Notes under the pieces: generated by a model
Told to the model about the DNA's origin: nothing
Databases searched by the model: none
What the model saw: only the letters and a program-made list of their open reading frames with translations
Position numbers and translations under genes: made by a program
In this document: positions 1 through 10,000 of the stretch, piece by piece
Numbering within the stretch: position 1 is the first letter of the stretch
Layout of the letters: each line of letters begins with the position of its first letter
From: Dinochytrium kinnereticum
Taxonomy: Eukaryota > Chytridiomycota > Chytridiomycetes > Chytridiales > Chytridiaceae
Direction of reading: 5' to 3'
DNA length: 18,349 nucleotides
NCBI GenBank assembly: GCA_027604005.1
Contig: JADGJT010000414.1
Coordinates: 1 to 18,349, forward strand

Positions 1-369
1 TGCTACGATCTCTTCAATTTCATTCTCTTTTGGGATTAGTCTTGTATGTGATATTTCTATCTCTGAAACGTTCTCCTCGAAGGTTGGGCGAGCAGCAGGT
101 TTGTCAGCTGGGTCGGGGTGGGTAGAGGGTTGGGCAGGGAGTAGACCAGATTCCTTGAGGGCGGTGATGACGTCGAGGATAAGCATCTTGCGGGCATACT
201 GCTGCGTGGGGATGGCTTCCCCTTCTTCCGGGGCTTGGGAGGCGATGGCAGAGCGTAGACTGGCGATTTCCTGGTCCTTGGCGGCGAGATTGGCTTCCAT
301 CCTTTGGATGGTGGCGTTGAGCTTCCGGACTTCCTCCACCAGTGATTGGAGAGCTGGGTCGGTGGGCAT
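1..369 (-). CDS. Partial coiled-coil protein, possibly retrotransposon gag-like (runs off left edge)
   Basis: An ATG at 369-367 on the - strand opens a frame of 123 codons with no stop before the window edge, so the 3' part is missing. The frame is also open upstream to about position 590, but no earlier in-frame ATG was found. Residues about 6-45 form a heptad-like amphipathic helix beginning SLVEEVRKLNATIQRMEANL, a typical short coiled coil. A Pro/Ala-rich linker and an acidic segment follow. Short N-terminal coiled coils of this kind are common in gag-like ORFs of fungal retroelements, and the neighbourhood is repeat-derived, so a mobile-element origin is plausible. No diagnostic domain is visible. 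It could equally be an ordinary host protein. The frame is fairly sure; the function is unknown. Confidence 0.4.
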   Translation of the reverse strand, partial: MPTDPALQSLVEEVRKLNATIQRMEANLAAKDQEIASLRSAIASQAPEEGEAIPTQQYARKMLILDVITALKESGLLPAQPSTHPDPADKPAARPTFEENVSEIEISHTRLIPKENEIEEIVA

Positions 370-1573
370 TGTGCCGTCGGTGGGAGGGGTGGGGTTGGGG
401 TTAACTAGGAGGCTTGGTTGAGGGGCTGGAGTCCGGTTTCTGGAGAAGATATGGTACGGGTTGATTGAGGATCGGAGAGTTTTCGTTTGGTGGGACGCTG
501 GAGGACGAGTGGTGAACGAGGGGCAGGGGGCTGAGGAGAGGAGAAGCTGGATGGTGTCGGGGTAGAGCGAGGGCGGCCAGGAGTACCAACGCTATGCTGA
601 CGGATGGAGCGTTCGGCTTTCGACAGGACGAGCAATTGAGTATAGGCTGAACTGCGCTGACTACCACTGTCCCGATAGTCGGAGTCCAGTTGGCTCTCCA
701 GCAGGTTTACTAGTCTTGTGGAGCGACTGCCAGCTTTGGACAGGGAGCCTGAGCACTGAACGGATGCGCGTCAGACACCGGTAGAGGTAAGATCCCCACC
801 GCGATAAAAGTGCCACTTAACAGCTACCTGATCCCAGCTAAGGCACCGTAGGCAACTTTTGTCTAAGTTCGACCAGGTGATGCCTTCTAGATTCTGGTAG
901 AGCTGCCACTTGGAAGCTGACCGGGTGTGTTTTTATGTTGATGGCTCGGCTTGTATGGGAGGCAGTATTGTTTACCCGCGAGAAAGCCTCGCGAGAAAAG
1001 AGCAAAAATCGATAATAATAATAATACTATGTCAGACCTCTCAGCAAGTAGATTTTTCGTCTGTTGTTACTTATATGACTTCGTTGTAATATTGTTACTA
1101 ACTTTCTATTAGTTGAATTTTTCCATCCTATAAGGGATATTCATTGTGTAACTGTAAGCTTAGGGTTGTTCACCAAAGCTTACAGGTCGGTTGACTATTG
1201 AATATATGAGATGGTTATTCACCAATGTTTACAACCCCCCCAAGTAGCTCTAGCAACGGGTGGGTGTGTGGTGTCCCACCACGTTATTACCACCTGTTGT
1301 AGGGGCAGTTTATCGTGTGGGTTCTTATTTGGTTTCTTTGTTGGTTTCTCGGCTTGGATATATGGTGGGAGAGTACTTGTGGGAGCCCCGGGATGGTGTG
1401 ACAGGGGCTCTTTTTTGTGTGAGATGATGAAGTGAGAATAAAGGTTAAGAGTGCGAAAGGACTTGGCTTCGGTTCATTGAGTTTTAGGTCCGGTAGTCGA
1501 GCCTTAGGACTCTTCAGGGTGGTTGGAGGAGGTGGAGCTTCAACTAGCTTCAAGTCTTCTTTGTCCGAAAAGA
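370..1573. other. Gene-poor stretch without a supported gene
   Basis: Several overlapping ORFs occur between 401 and 667 on the - strand, but they are Pro/Ser-rich, lack recognisable motifs and compete with one another, so none is called. From about 960 to 1240 the sequence turns AT-rich, with an ATA/AAT microsatellite near 1011-1028 and a repeat cluster at 1152-1233 (separate entry). It may hold the 5' region of the leftward ORF at 1-369. Confidence 0.4.
1152..1233. repeat. Perfect 10-bp inverted repeat plus an imperfect direct repeat
   Basis: CTGTAAGCTT (1152-1161) and AAGCTTACAG (1176-1185) are perfect reverse complements separated by 14 bases. The segment GGTTGTTCACCAAAGCTTAC (from 1164) recurs as GGTTATTCACCAATGTTTAC (from 1213), matching 18 of 21 positions by hand. 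The pattern could be a transposon end, an LTR remnant or a binding-site array. No element boundaries or target-site duplications are visible. Confidence 0.5.
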
Positions 1574-1894
1574 ATGGAAAAGGTAAGGCTATTTGTTCAA
1601 CTAAGAAGCCGGGTTGTCCCAGAAAATCCACTTCCCCGGGAAGGGTTGGTGCTGAAAACTTATGAGCTGAATGGTAGGTGGACCTCAACCTCCTTAGTCT
1701 CACATCTGCAGGTCTGTTGAACCTGATAGAAGAACGTTTCTCTTACAGGTGAAATATGTGGGACAATCATAACTTATGAGGCAGTAGGTAGGGAGTATCA
1801 GCCAAGGGAGATAGAGTACTTACGGAACAAGTATCTATGCCTTAGAAACCACCCCATGCCCACAGGTTGGATACCATTTTTGTTTCATTGCTAA
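1574..1894 (+). CDS. Weak candidate small spliced gene
   Basis: Exon 1 runs 1574-1673 from an ATG and ends at a good donor (G|GTAGGT). A 75-nt intron (1674-1748) ends in TTCTCTTACAG, and exon 2 (1749-1894) continues in frame to TAA. The joined product would be 81 aa, with a rather charged second exon (motif GREYQPREIEYLRNKY) unlike random translation. No family is recognised, there is no strong promoter, and the surroundings are repeat-rich. It may be a fragment of a transposon gene or a chance arrangement. The splice signals and open frame are seen; that it is a gene is inference. Confidence 0.2.
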
Positions 1895-2190
1895 ACTTTG
1901 AATAAAGGAGATACCTCTTGCCCATCACCTGTCAAAAGGGCAAAGCGGATGTATTGGGAGAAAGAGACAAGGGCAGAAGTGTTGGACGATAGGGGTCCGT
2001 AGGGGTCACCAGTTGGGGGTTTAAGGGGGTTTATTGACAATAAAGAGGAGTAGGAGGGGGTGAAAACAGGTGCTCTAGTGAGTTGAGTTGTTGTCGCTAT
2101 GTAGGTAGGCACAGGACAAGCCCTGGCTACTTGTAGTCCTGCTGCTACGGGCTGCTCATGTGAGCACACCATCACTTTGGCTCTTGAGGC

Positions 2191-2400
2191 GACGCGTGTC
2201 ATTGCCCTATTGGTGCAAGGTGCCTCCGAGGCTGTGCGTCCTTGACTTGATGTAGCTCATGATATCTCTGTAGATACCCATGATGTACCTTCCCAGATAC
2301 CCTCTCGGATACCCTGTCCTCAGCCAACCACGCCGCATAGGGTGGCGCGTAGGCCATTGTGCCATCCATCATGGCGCCTGGACGCGTCGCCTTACGCGTC
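2191..2400. repeat. Cluster of ACGCGT motifs
   Basis: GACGCGTG occurs at 2191, the palindrome GACGCGTC at 2381-2388 and ACGCGTC at 2394-2400. ACGCGT is the core of the MluI cell-cycle box bound by MBF in yeasts. No gene start lies close by, so function is uncertain. The same palindrome appears twice upstream of the gene at 14235. Confidence 0.3.
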
Positions 2401-2495
2401 ATTTACAACAAGAAGTTGCGGTGGGAGATGACAAAGGCATCGAATTTGATTGGAAAAGAGAGATGCGTTAACTCCTAGCGAGTGCTAAGGGAGTG

Positions 2496-2519
2496 TGTGA
2501 GAATCTGGCGTTTCTCACA
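2496..2519. repeat. Short perfect inverted repeat
   Basis: TGTGAGAA (2496-2503) and TTCTCACA (2512-2519) are exact reverse complements around an 8-base loop. A further TGTGTGAG follows at about 2527. It could form a small hairpin; no role is evident. Confidence 0.4.
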
Positions 2520-2793
2520 TATTCGCTGTGTGAGTCGTTCCAAAATACTTAGGTTGTCTGTGCGCTTTTCCCTCTTGTTTGTGGTTTTTCTGTGGGACAA
2601 TTTTTCCGTTGTTTTGGTTTGAGGGTTTTCAGCACCTTTGGCACGCTCTGTGGCGTTTTTTTCTTCTTATTTATTTGGTGTCTTTGCCTCCTTTCCGGAA
2701 AGCCTGCGGGAAACGCAGGACTGGCTTAGAGTCACCAGCAATGTTTATTTTGTTCCAGTTTGATGGTGCGGGGCACTGGTTTAGGCCCGTGTG

Positions 2794-2879
2794 CTGATTT
2801 TAGCATGTGTTTCCTGATTTTAGCATGTGTTTCCTAGGGTTAGGGTTAGGGCCCGTGTCCTGATTTTAGCATTTGTTTG
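2794..2879. repeat. 20-bp tandem repeat, three copies, interrupted by telomere-type sequence
   Basis: The unit CTGATTTTAGCATGTGTTTC occurs head to tail at 2794-2813 and 2814-2833, and with two mismatches at 2860-2879. Between copies two and three lies CCTAGGGTTAGGGTTAGGG (2833-2851). Confidence 0.75.
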
Positions 2880-2959
2880 TTGTTTCTTTATGTAATTTTG
2901 CTATATTGTTTTATTATTTGATTCCTGTATAATCCAGTCAGAACTTAGGGTTAGGGTTA
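2833..2959. repeat. Interstitial telomere-type TTAGGG arrays
   Basis: Two short arrays of the canonical fungal telomere repeat are present: AGGGTTAGGGTTAGGG within 2833-2851 and TTAGGGTTAGGGTTA at 2945-2959. They are in the same orientation and about 95 bp apart. Such short internal arrays usually mark a former chromosome end, a repaired break or a telomere-targeting element. Confidence 0.75.
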
Positions 2960-3035
2960 AGCAGCGGAAGATTCACAATGAAATTTCATTTGTGTAATAT
3001 TAATATATTTCTGTAACACATATGCGAGACGTTTG

Positions 3036-3095
3036 AGAGGGAGGTGCGCGAAGTGAGACAAGGACTTTTCCTTTTTCTCTTCGCTCACTCCCTCT
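3036..3095. repeat. Imperfect inverted repeat next to the retroelement relic
   Basis: AGAGGGAGGTGCGCGAAG (3036-3053) pairs with CTTCGCTCACTCCCTCT (3079-3095) with small mismatches, giving a possible 17-bp stem. It lies at the AT-rich/GC-rich junction just before the retroelement-derived region and could belong to its terminus. Confidence 0.35.
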
Positions 3096-3399
3096 GAGAC
3101 ATCACGCATGGGACCTACACATTCAGATGGCTGACGTCTTCTTCACACCACCAACCCCCTGACCGGGAAGCCTCCTTACTTCGGCCACCATTTCCCTCGG
3201 TGGCCCACCTCCAACTCGCCTTGGCGGCGACGTTGCGGGCTTTCTGCCTGCTGCTGAAGCTGTCCGCGTGAGGCAAGAAGGCGGTCCTGACCGTCCGTCT
3301 CCTTGCCCACCTGGAGACCCTTCCCCATCCTTGGGTAAGCTCTGTTTGACTTCCCTCTCCCGCGGAGGACGAGGACGAGGAGGAGCCCGTCGCAGATGA

Positions 3400-5815
3400 G
3401 GCTGCCCTAGCCGAAGCGGCTGCAGGAGGGTTCCCAAGCCTATCCCCGTGGTTCAGGAGGCCGCTCCGGTTCCACTTTCCCAGGCCCAGGCCCCCGCCCT
3501 GCCGGGTTCCGTTGCCATCCCTGACCCAGAGGTCCCTGTCCTCACCCCTGCCTTTTTTTAAGGCTATGACCATGGCCCGGAGGCGGTACTTCCGCCAGAT
3601 GGGCTGGCTTCCCGCTGTCGGGGACGAGCGACGCGTTCCCGAGGTCTCTGCCGATCGCCCCAGAAGGCGACGTTCAAGCCTGGCTGACCTCCTTTACTCG
3701 TCTAGATTTTACCCCGGCAGAGGACCGACGGATAAGGACGAAGTCTCCCATCGCACCGCCCCCCGCCGTAAGTCGAAGCTCCCCGCGGTTTCGTCCGATG
3801 ACGACCGGGACGACGACGACGTGGACGACCACGGCGTACATTCCGACACTTTGGGAGCCCGTCAGGACATCGAATACTTTGACATCGGCCAAGAATATAA
3901 TATCTCCTGAAGTCCTTTTTTCTATCCCTGCTGTTTTCTTCTTCCCGCTCCGCACCCTCCCCAGGGACCAAGCTGCGTTTCCCCCCAGACCCGTCTGGCG
4001 CTTGCGTCCGGGAAAAAGCACTGACACCACTTCTACCTCACTCTGCAGGCGGTTGCCCGTCCCCTCTACCCTGTCAAACAGTACATCCACGAGGTGCTCT
4101 GTTTGCTCGAGGAGCTGGGGCGTCCCGATTCTGCTGACACAGCCCGCAGGCTTTGGGACGTTCCGGTGGCCCTTCAGCTAACCCGCCCCGTGATCCAGTA
4201 GCTGAACCGCCTCGACGACGATCTGCCCTCACAATTTCGCGGACCACCCGTACCGGCGGTCGTGATCGAAACTTGAAGCTTTCCTTTCCCGCCTGGCTGC
4301 GGGGACTTTGGATCGCACGGCTCTCCTCCGTTTCTTCTGAGACGCGTTTACCCCCCCTGCGGCGTCATCCGGATTTCCTTCCGACCAACGACGCATCAAG
4401 CACTTAGCGGATCGAGCCGCCGCGGCCGTTGACAAGCGCTGCCGCATCGTTTTCCGCGCCACTTCCGCTTTGGCGCGGGGTCCCCCGGGATCTTCCGCGC
4501 TTCAGAGTTCTGGGTCGTCGGCTCTTCTCAGCACGGGGACCCCTCACCCTCCTCGCACCTCGACTCGCCCATCCGTTCCGCGGCCCAACCGTCCTCGCCC
4601 ACCGTTCAGCCATTGCCCCCATCCATCCCCGGCGTCGTCGCATACCGCGGCTTTGTGCCGATCAGTCTGTTCCCTACCCTCATGCACTAAACCTCAGTGC
4701 ACAGCTGCTCGTGTGCACACGGTATGAATGCCTCTTCCTCCTTGGTTGGGTCTGGTTCAGGTTGCTAAAAATAAACATTATTTTATCTTTATTATTTCTC
4801 CTCTATTTCTATCCTTCCATCACACCGGCGCCCTTCGTCCCCCAGGGTTCGCCTACGCCTCCCGACGCGCCGCCGTTTGCCACTTCGCGGGTTAAGTCAT
4901 GGTGTGTTTTGTCCGGTCTCCCCGTCCTTCCCCCAGACCTCGTCACCCTCGAGTCCCGGCTGGATACTCTTCTGTCCAGGAAGGCGCATGTGGATCCTTC
5001 TACTATACCCATCCCCAATTTCGCCAAATTTACAGGCCCCTTACTCCGCGTTTTCTCCAACTATCCTCTTTCCGACGAACATCAGACTTTTGTCTGTAAA
5101 TAAGTACAGTCGGAGATCGCGTCCGGCGCCCGGATCCCCATCCGTCCTGTCCAGCCGACCCGGCCGTGATTCCTGCCGCGGTGTCGCCCACCGGCGTCGT
5201 ACCCTCGAAGCCACGAAAATTCGACGACTGCACCTACCTCAACCTGAGGATGCGTCCGCCGCACTTTCATCTCCCGTCTCTGAACGACCTTGCCTCATGG
5301 CCAGCCGTGGTGGCCGGTATCATTGACCTCAAATAAGCATTTTTCAACATTCCCCTCCATCCGCCCGCGCGCACCTTCTTTAGCTCCTGCCCTGTTCTCG
5401 CCGGCGGCTGTGAGTGGTTCCTCATGGCCACGGTCGTGGTGTTTGGTTGGTCTCCTTTGCCGTTTGTGGATCAGACTTTAATAGACGCCGTGTGCAATTA
5501 TGCGCGCTAATGTCCATCCCGGCGTCGGTTTATATTGACGACATCATCGGGGCCGCCCTCCTCCGTCGGATGTGTTCCAAATTATGCGCCGCCCGCGATG
5601 CTGTGTCGGTCATACTTCTCCTCGTTGTCCTCTCGGGTTATACCCACTCTCGGACGAAATCCGTCCCTGTTTCCAGATTTACCCTTCAGTTTTCCTCCTT
5701 CTTCTCCCATCTTTCCCAGTTCTTTATTGTTTTTTGTTCATTACACGTCATTTTACAACTTCTACCCGTTTGGGATGTTCTTGTGGCTCTTGACCGATCC
5801 CCTCAAGTTAGACTG
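3400..5815 (+). mobile_element. Decayed retroelement relic (gag-like part followed by reverse transcriptase)
   Basis: This GC-rich block differs sharply from its AT-rich flanks. On the + strand several frames carry protein-like sequence broken by stops and frameshifts. An Asp-rich acidic segment (SSDDDRDDDDVDDHG, about 3796-3840) and Arg/Pro-rich stretches look gag-like. Around 4050-4460 helical Ala/Arg/Leu-rich pieces appear in different frames. From about 4900 the frames converge on a reverse-transcriptase region ending at a YIDD motif (5531-5542). No RNase H or integrase follows, so the copy is 3'-truncated as well as mutated. No LTRs were found by eye. The RT order (VSPTGVVP, then HFHLPSLNDL, then IIDLK, then FGWSPLPF, then YIDDIIG) resembles retroelement RTs of the LTR/DIRS-type group; the exact class is uncertain. 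Boundaries are approximate. Confidence 0.6.
5103..5560 (+). pseudogene. Reverse-transcriptase domain pseudogene
   Basis: In one frame 5160-5333 reads through motifs VSPTGVVPSKP, HFHLPSLNDLASWPA and IIDLK, which match RT motifs from the N-terminal finger to the first catalytic Asp region (5325-5327). A TAA at 5334 interrupts it. The same frame then continues with AFFNIPLHPPARTFF and VVVFGWSPLPFVDQTLIDAV up to a stop near 5509. A frameshift leads into YIDDIIG (5531-5551), the catalytic YxDD box. Upstream, 5103-5158 in another frame reads VQSEIASGARIPIRPV, which fits the lead-in to RT domains. At least one stop and two frameshifts make it non-functional as it stands. Confidence 0.65.
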
Positions 5816-7019
5816 AGCGGGGGAAGCCCTGAGATCCGACAAGTGAAGAAGGTCAATGTCAGGCGAATGCTGGAACGTGAAGAAAAAGAGAAAGGAAAAA
5901 AAACAACATGAAATATGGGGCATCCAGACTAGCATCACACAGGGGGAAAACCTTCGAGACCTCATCCTTCTGTTGAACAAGTTTTGTGCCAACAGAACTC
6001 CACATATTCCCCATAGCCTCTTGCTTGGGAACCCTAGTGCAAATATGAAGGCATATGTGACGAATTGTTCAGGAATTGACATGTCCTTACGAGGCCTATT
6101 TTCGGACTCATTGCTGAATTAAAACGGTCCCTAGAAAGTGACCTGAAGTGCCAGCATGTAATGACATTGAGCACGGAGGTAAGGTGACGAGGCTCAATAG
6201 CTCTTTATTTGCCTGAGAACAGGGTTAAGGTGACAGGGACTCAACAGCTAGAGTACCCTTGCCTGTCATGCTCTATGCTTAATACTCCTATCCCCAATTT
6301 CTCATGTGCAACTGCTAACCCAGCATCTTGCCGCTCTTCACCCAATAAGCTACGTCTTAATCACGTTGCTCCAGCCTGTTGCAGATGTACAGCAGCCCTC
6401 TCCTCTCCCAGGCTCGGGACCTTTCATTACTATCTCGAGAGTTGTGACAGAATTGGAGAAACGCTGGAATCTCACAGAATAAGTTAGAATATTGAGGGAA
6501 AGTGGGAATGCGTCCATAGGGTCATGGCCATGGCATCATTGGTCAGAATGTAGGAATTCTGTGAAGAGAGAAAGGTTGGGCTGAGTGCTAGTTTCACTCG
6601 GCGGAAGTAGTTGAGATCGCAAGAAGCTCGCATGTGCAAAGAGAAGGTAGAAAGGGAGGTATTGATGGTATTTTAAAAAAGATGCAGGCATTGCTGAAAC
6701 AAAGCACCCGTTGATCCTCAGCTCCGACAAGCACCATTGAAGGGACTCAACGACACTTACTGGGTATGTCCCTGACCGGAAGCACTTGCTCGTCGCGTGT
6801 TTCTTACGAATTTAGGGTCCTATTTACATTATTGCTGGGATATCCACAAGAACATTTTTTCAGCCAGTTTTATTCCAGAAACAAAGCAATATTCCGCCCT
6901 CTTGGTTTGTGGGTTTCATTGCAGTTTCATCGATCTGGATCTGGTACCTCTTCCTGGAGTCCCAAATCAAACACGCAGAAACCCAACCATCTGGCTCAGC
7001 CGAGACGGCACCCCTGAAG
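5816..7019. other. Intergenic region and 5' flank of the kinase gene
   Basis: Apart from the doubtful ORF at 5856 there is no supported gene. An imperfect direct repeat begins with AAGGTGACGAGGCTCAATAG (6181) and recurs as AAGGTGACAGGGACTCAACA (6227). Just before the kinase gene, a donor-like GTATGT (6764) and acceptor-like TTCATTGCAG (ending 6924) could bound an intron in the 5' untranslated region. No TATA box is obvious. Confidence 0.35.
5856..6122 (+). CDS. Doubtful small ORF (88 aa)
   Basis: An ATG at 5856 opens an 88-codon frame ending in TAA at 6120-6122. The product begins MSGECWNV, has a Lys/Glu-rich stretch from an A-rich tract, then a Leu-rich segment (NLRDLILLLNKF). No family is recognised. 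It overlaps the decayed end of the retroelement and may be chance, an element fragment or a small host gene. Confidence 0.18.
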   Translation: MSGECWNVKKKRKEKKQHEIWGIQTSITQGENLRDLILLLNKFCANRTPHIPHSLLLGNPSANMKAYVTNCSGIDMSLRGLFSDSLLN

Positions 7020-10000
7020 ATGACGGGCTCTCTGCGTGCCATAATTGACCCCGCCGCTGTCACAAACGTCGAGAAGACGCCCATCGGGCAGGGCTCTTTT
7101 GGAACTGTATACAGGGCAAGGTGGGATGGCTCTTCAATTCGGTTTGCAGGCCATGCTCATCATCCATCCATGCATGTGTCAGCTATGGTAACGACACCGT
7201 CGCTATCAAGCGGATCAAGAACAGCGCTGGGGCAAGGAAGTCTGCCATTGATGAGTTTCAGTCAGAGGCAGATATCCTCATGAAGCTCAACCATCCGAGA
7301 ATCGTGCGTTTCCTTGGCGTCATGGTGGAGAACAACGGGTTGTCGATTGTGCTGGAGGTAGGATGATATGAGGCTACACCTGTCCATAACTCCTGAAAAG
7401 TACCTACCGGAAGGATGTCTGCACGCTTATTATACCACCAAGGCGAAACCACCACTGTCAACAAGACTCTCTCTTGCGAAAGACATTGCGTCTGGGATGG
7501 GATACCTGCATACGCAGGTCCCCCCTTTGCTTCACCGAGATCTTAAGTCCCCCAACATTCTTATCTCGAGAGATGTTTTTGGTGCATTAAGATGCAAGAT
7601 TAGCGATCTTGGTTCCGCCACCGTCACAAGTCTCTCCACACTGAGTGGGTCGGTGGGCATTGAGGGGTCATCAGTCGGTACACCTCTCTGGATGGCTCCA
7701 GAACTGAATGGCGTCAGGCTAAAAGTATGGTCAAGTCTTAAACAAATCATTCACACCTAACCACGATATCAGTACCGACCCGCAACCGACGTCTTTGCCT
7801 TTGGTGTGATCCTTACAGAGCTTGCTAGCTGGGAAGGCCCTTACGGAATCCCTGTCAAAGAATTCAATCTTCAAAGCTTTCATCGGCTCCGTGATCTTGG
7901 GAAGAGGCCTGATCCCGATCTGGATGACTGTCAAGATATCTCGAATTCATTCAAGAAGCTAATCTTTGATTGCATTAGCGAGAAGCCTGACGAAAGGCCG
8001 CAGTTTTCCCGAATCAACGAGATTCTGGGAGATATAACGGGTGATGCTGATTCGATTGTCGCATTGGAACCACAGCTCGAGGCTGTAAGAGGAACAAACT
8101 CTGGAGGATCCGACCCTCTTGTTGATTCTGTGGTGTTCCACGTGTTGGAGACGAAGATTCCCTACGAGTTGGAGACTAGTAATAATGCAATTGAGATTCC
8201 CTACAAGTCAAAAACAAGTGATGAAGCTTTGAGTCAGGTTAACAGCAATCGCAGAAGGTTTGCTTTTTTGTTTTCTTCCTTTTTCCTCTATTAGATATAC
8301 ATACATAGATTTATTTATTCAACTTCACACCCTAAACATTTAGCATCGCATTAGGGAAAGAGAATATTTCTCCAGAAAGCGCACCCTTGATAGATAATAC
8401 CCTTCCACCCCCATACGCCAGTCAAGAAATTTCCAAAGAGGATGCAGCCGAGGCTATCTTCACGTAAGAGTTGTGTCCATACCACATATTCTTGCATACA
8501 GTTCTATTAACACAGCTCCTTGTTGCGAAGTCTCGGAATGCGCTATTATAAAGGAGACGAAATCCCTCAAAACCTGCCAAAAGCCTTCACACTTTTTTTG
8601 AGCGCGGCTAAGGACGGGAATGCACGTGCACAATTCAGGTTGGCGTCCCATCACAAAAATAGTTCATTGAATGATTACATTCTTTCGTTTTTGAAAAAGA
8701 TTGGGTCATTGCTTCGAACATGCTGAAGGGACTGAAAGGAACCCGGTCGCAGCCTTTGAATGGTATCAGCGGTCTTCCGACCAAAGGGATGCGGAAGCTC
8801 ATTTCTGGTCAGTAATAATTCTGTTTTTGTAAACCTCTAACGTTTACCTGGGTAGCCTAGGGCAATGCTACGAATTTGGAAATGGCGTTCAGAAGGATAT
8901 CAGCCGTGCCGTGGAGCTTTACCGCAAAGGGGTTGAATTAGGCGATGCACAATCACAGTACAGGTAAAGGACCTGATCATGACGCTTTCATTCTCATAAA
9001 AGTATTTATAGACTCGCTCATTGCTATAAAATGGGTTTGGGGGTTGAACGGAACATGGCAACTGCACTTCTTTGGTACCGAGAAAGCGCAAATAAAGGAA
9101 ACGCTGGAGCTCAGAATAAGTAAGCCTCTCTTGTGAGATAAAAGTTGCTTTTGCTGACCAATTACTCTTTTGAAGCCTTGGGTGGTTTTACGAGTACGGC
9201 CAAGGCGGCTTAGTTAAGAACTTGGAATTTGCAAAGCACTGGTACCTTGAATCAGCGAATCAAGGCTACGCCAATGCGCAAAACTCGTGAGCATGTTGGC
9301 TGCTTCGACTCTTTCTCACATATCGGCCTTTCCATAGGCTTGGAATTCTTTACCAAAGCGGTAAATTAGGGGAAGTAGATTTGAAGCAGGCATTTGAGTG
9401 TTTCAGCAAAGCCGCAAAACAGGACCATGTCAGTGCTCAATACAAGTAAGTTCTTCAACTCTAACCTCTTCAACCTGCTGATAGTTCTCGGGGTTTTTTC
9501 AGCATGGGGCTTTGCTTTCATTACGGTAGAGGTGTCGACAAGATTATGGAGCTGGCGGTATTTTGGTACGAAAAGGCCGCCGAAAAGGGGGACCCAGCAG
9601 CACAGGCAAAGTGAGTTTGGTTCTGGCTTTTGTCTTTTTTTTTGGTACCAGTGTTATTCACCAGGTAAAGTCTGGCGCATCTGTATCAAAGCGGCGATGG
9701 CGTTGCGAAGGACCTCGAGCTCGCCGTCCAATGGTACAAGAAATCCGCGGATCAGGGACATGCGACAGCCCAGTACAAGTAAAAACACCAGGTTGTCTAT
9801 TCTCTTTTAAAAGATTTGATTATAGCCTTGGTCAATGCTACGAACAAGGCAACGGGGTTGAAAAAAGCCTGAACAAGGCTGTGGACTTGTACCGAAAGGC
9901 AGCTGAAAAGGGGCTTGCACAATCCCAGTACAAGTAAGTATATGGGAAAATATATTTATGTACTTATTCACTTTCTTCGCCCTACCGCCCTTCTTCCAAT

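Larger units (their letters stand above)
1895..3110. other. Intergenic repeat-bearing stretch without a supported gene
   Basis: ORFs here are short and without motifs. The stretch holds an ACGCGT cluster (2191-2400), an 8-bp stem inverted repeat (2496-2519), a tandem repeat with telomere-type motifs (2794-2959) and an imperfect inverted repeat (3036-3095). From 2865 to 3020 the sequence is AT-rich. Confidence 0.4.

Noticed and set aside
401..667. Two overlapping - strand ORFs (88 and 76 aa)
   Set aside because: Pro/Ser-rich translations in competing frames without motifs, and neither joins convincingly to the open frame at 1-369.
1287..1703. 138-aa ORF on the - strand
   Set aside because: No recognisable motif, overlaps better splice signals on the + strand, and lies in repeat-rich DNA.
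3115..3573. 152-aa - strand ORF rich in Ser, Gly and Arg
   Set aside because: GC-rich shadow opposite the retroelement-derived sequence; composition-driven, no domain.
4429..5103. 224-aa + strand ORF read as an intact gene
   Set aside because: Only its last part (near 4900-5100) reads like the segment preceding the RT; the rest is low-complexity. It is part of the decayed element, not an independent gene.
6209..6487. Cys-rich 92-aa ORF as a possible small secreted protein
   Set aside because: It starts with TTG, not ATG, has no signal peptide, and lies in sequence with local repeats.
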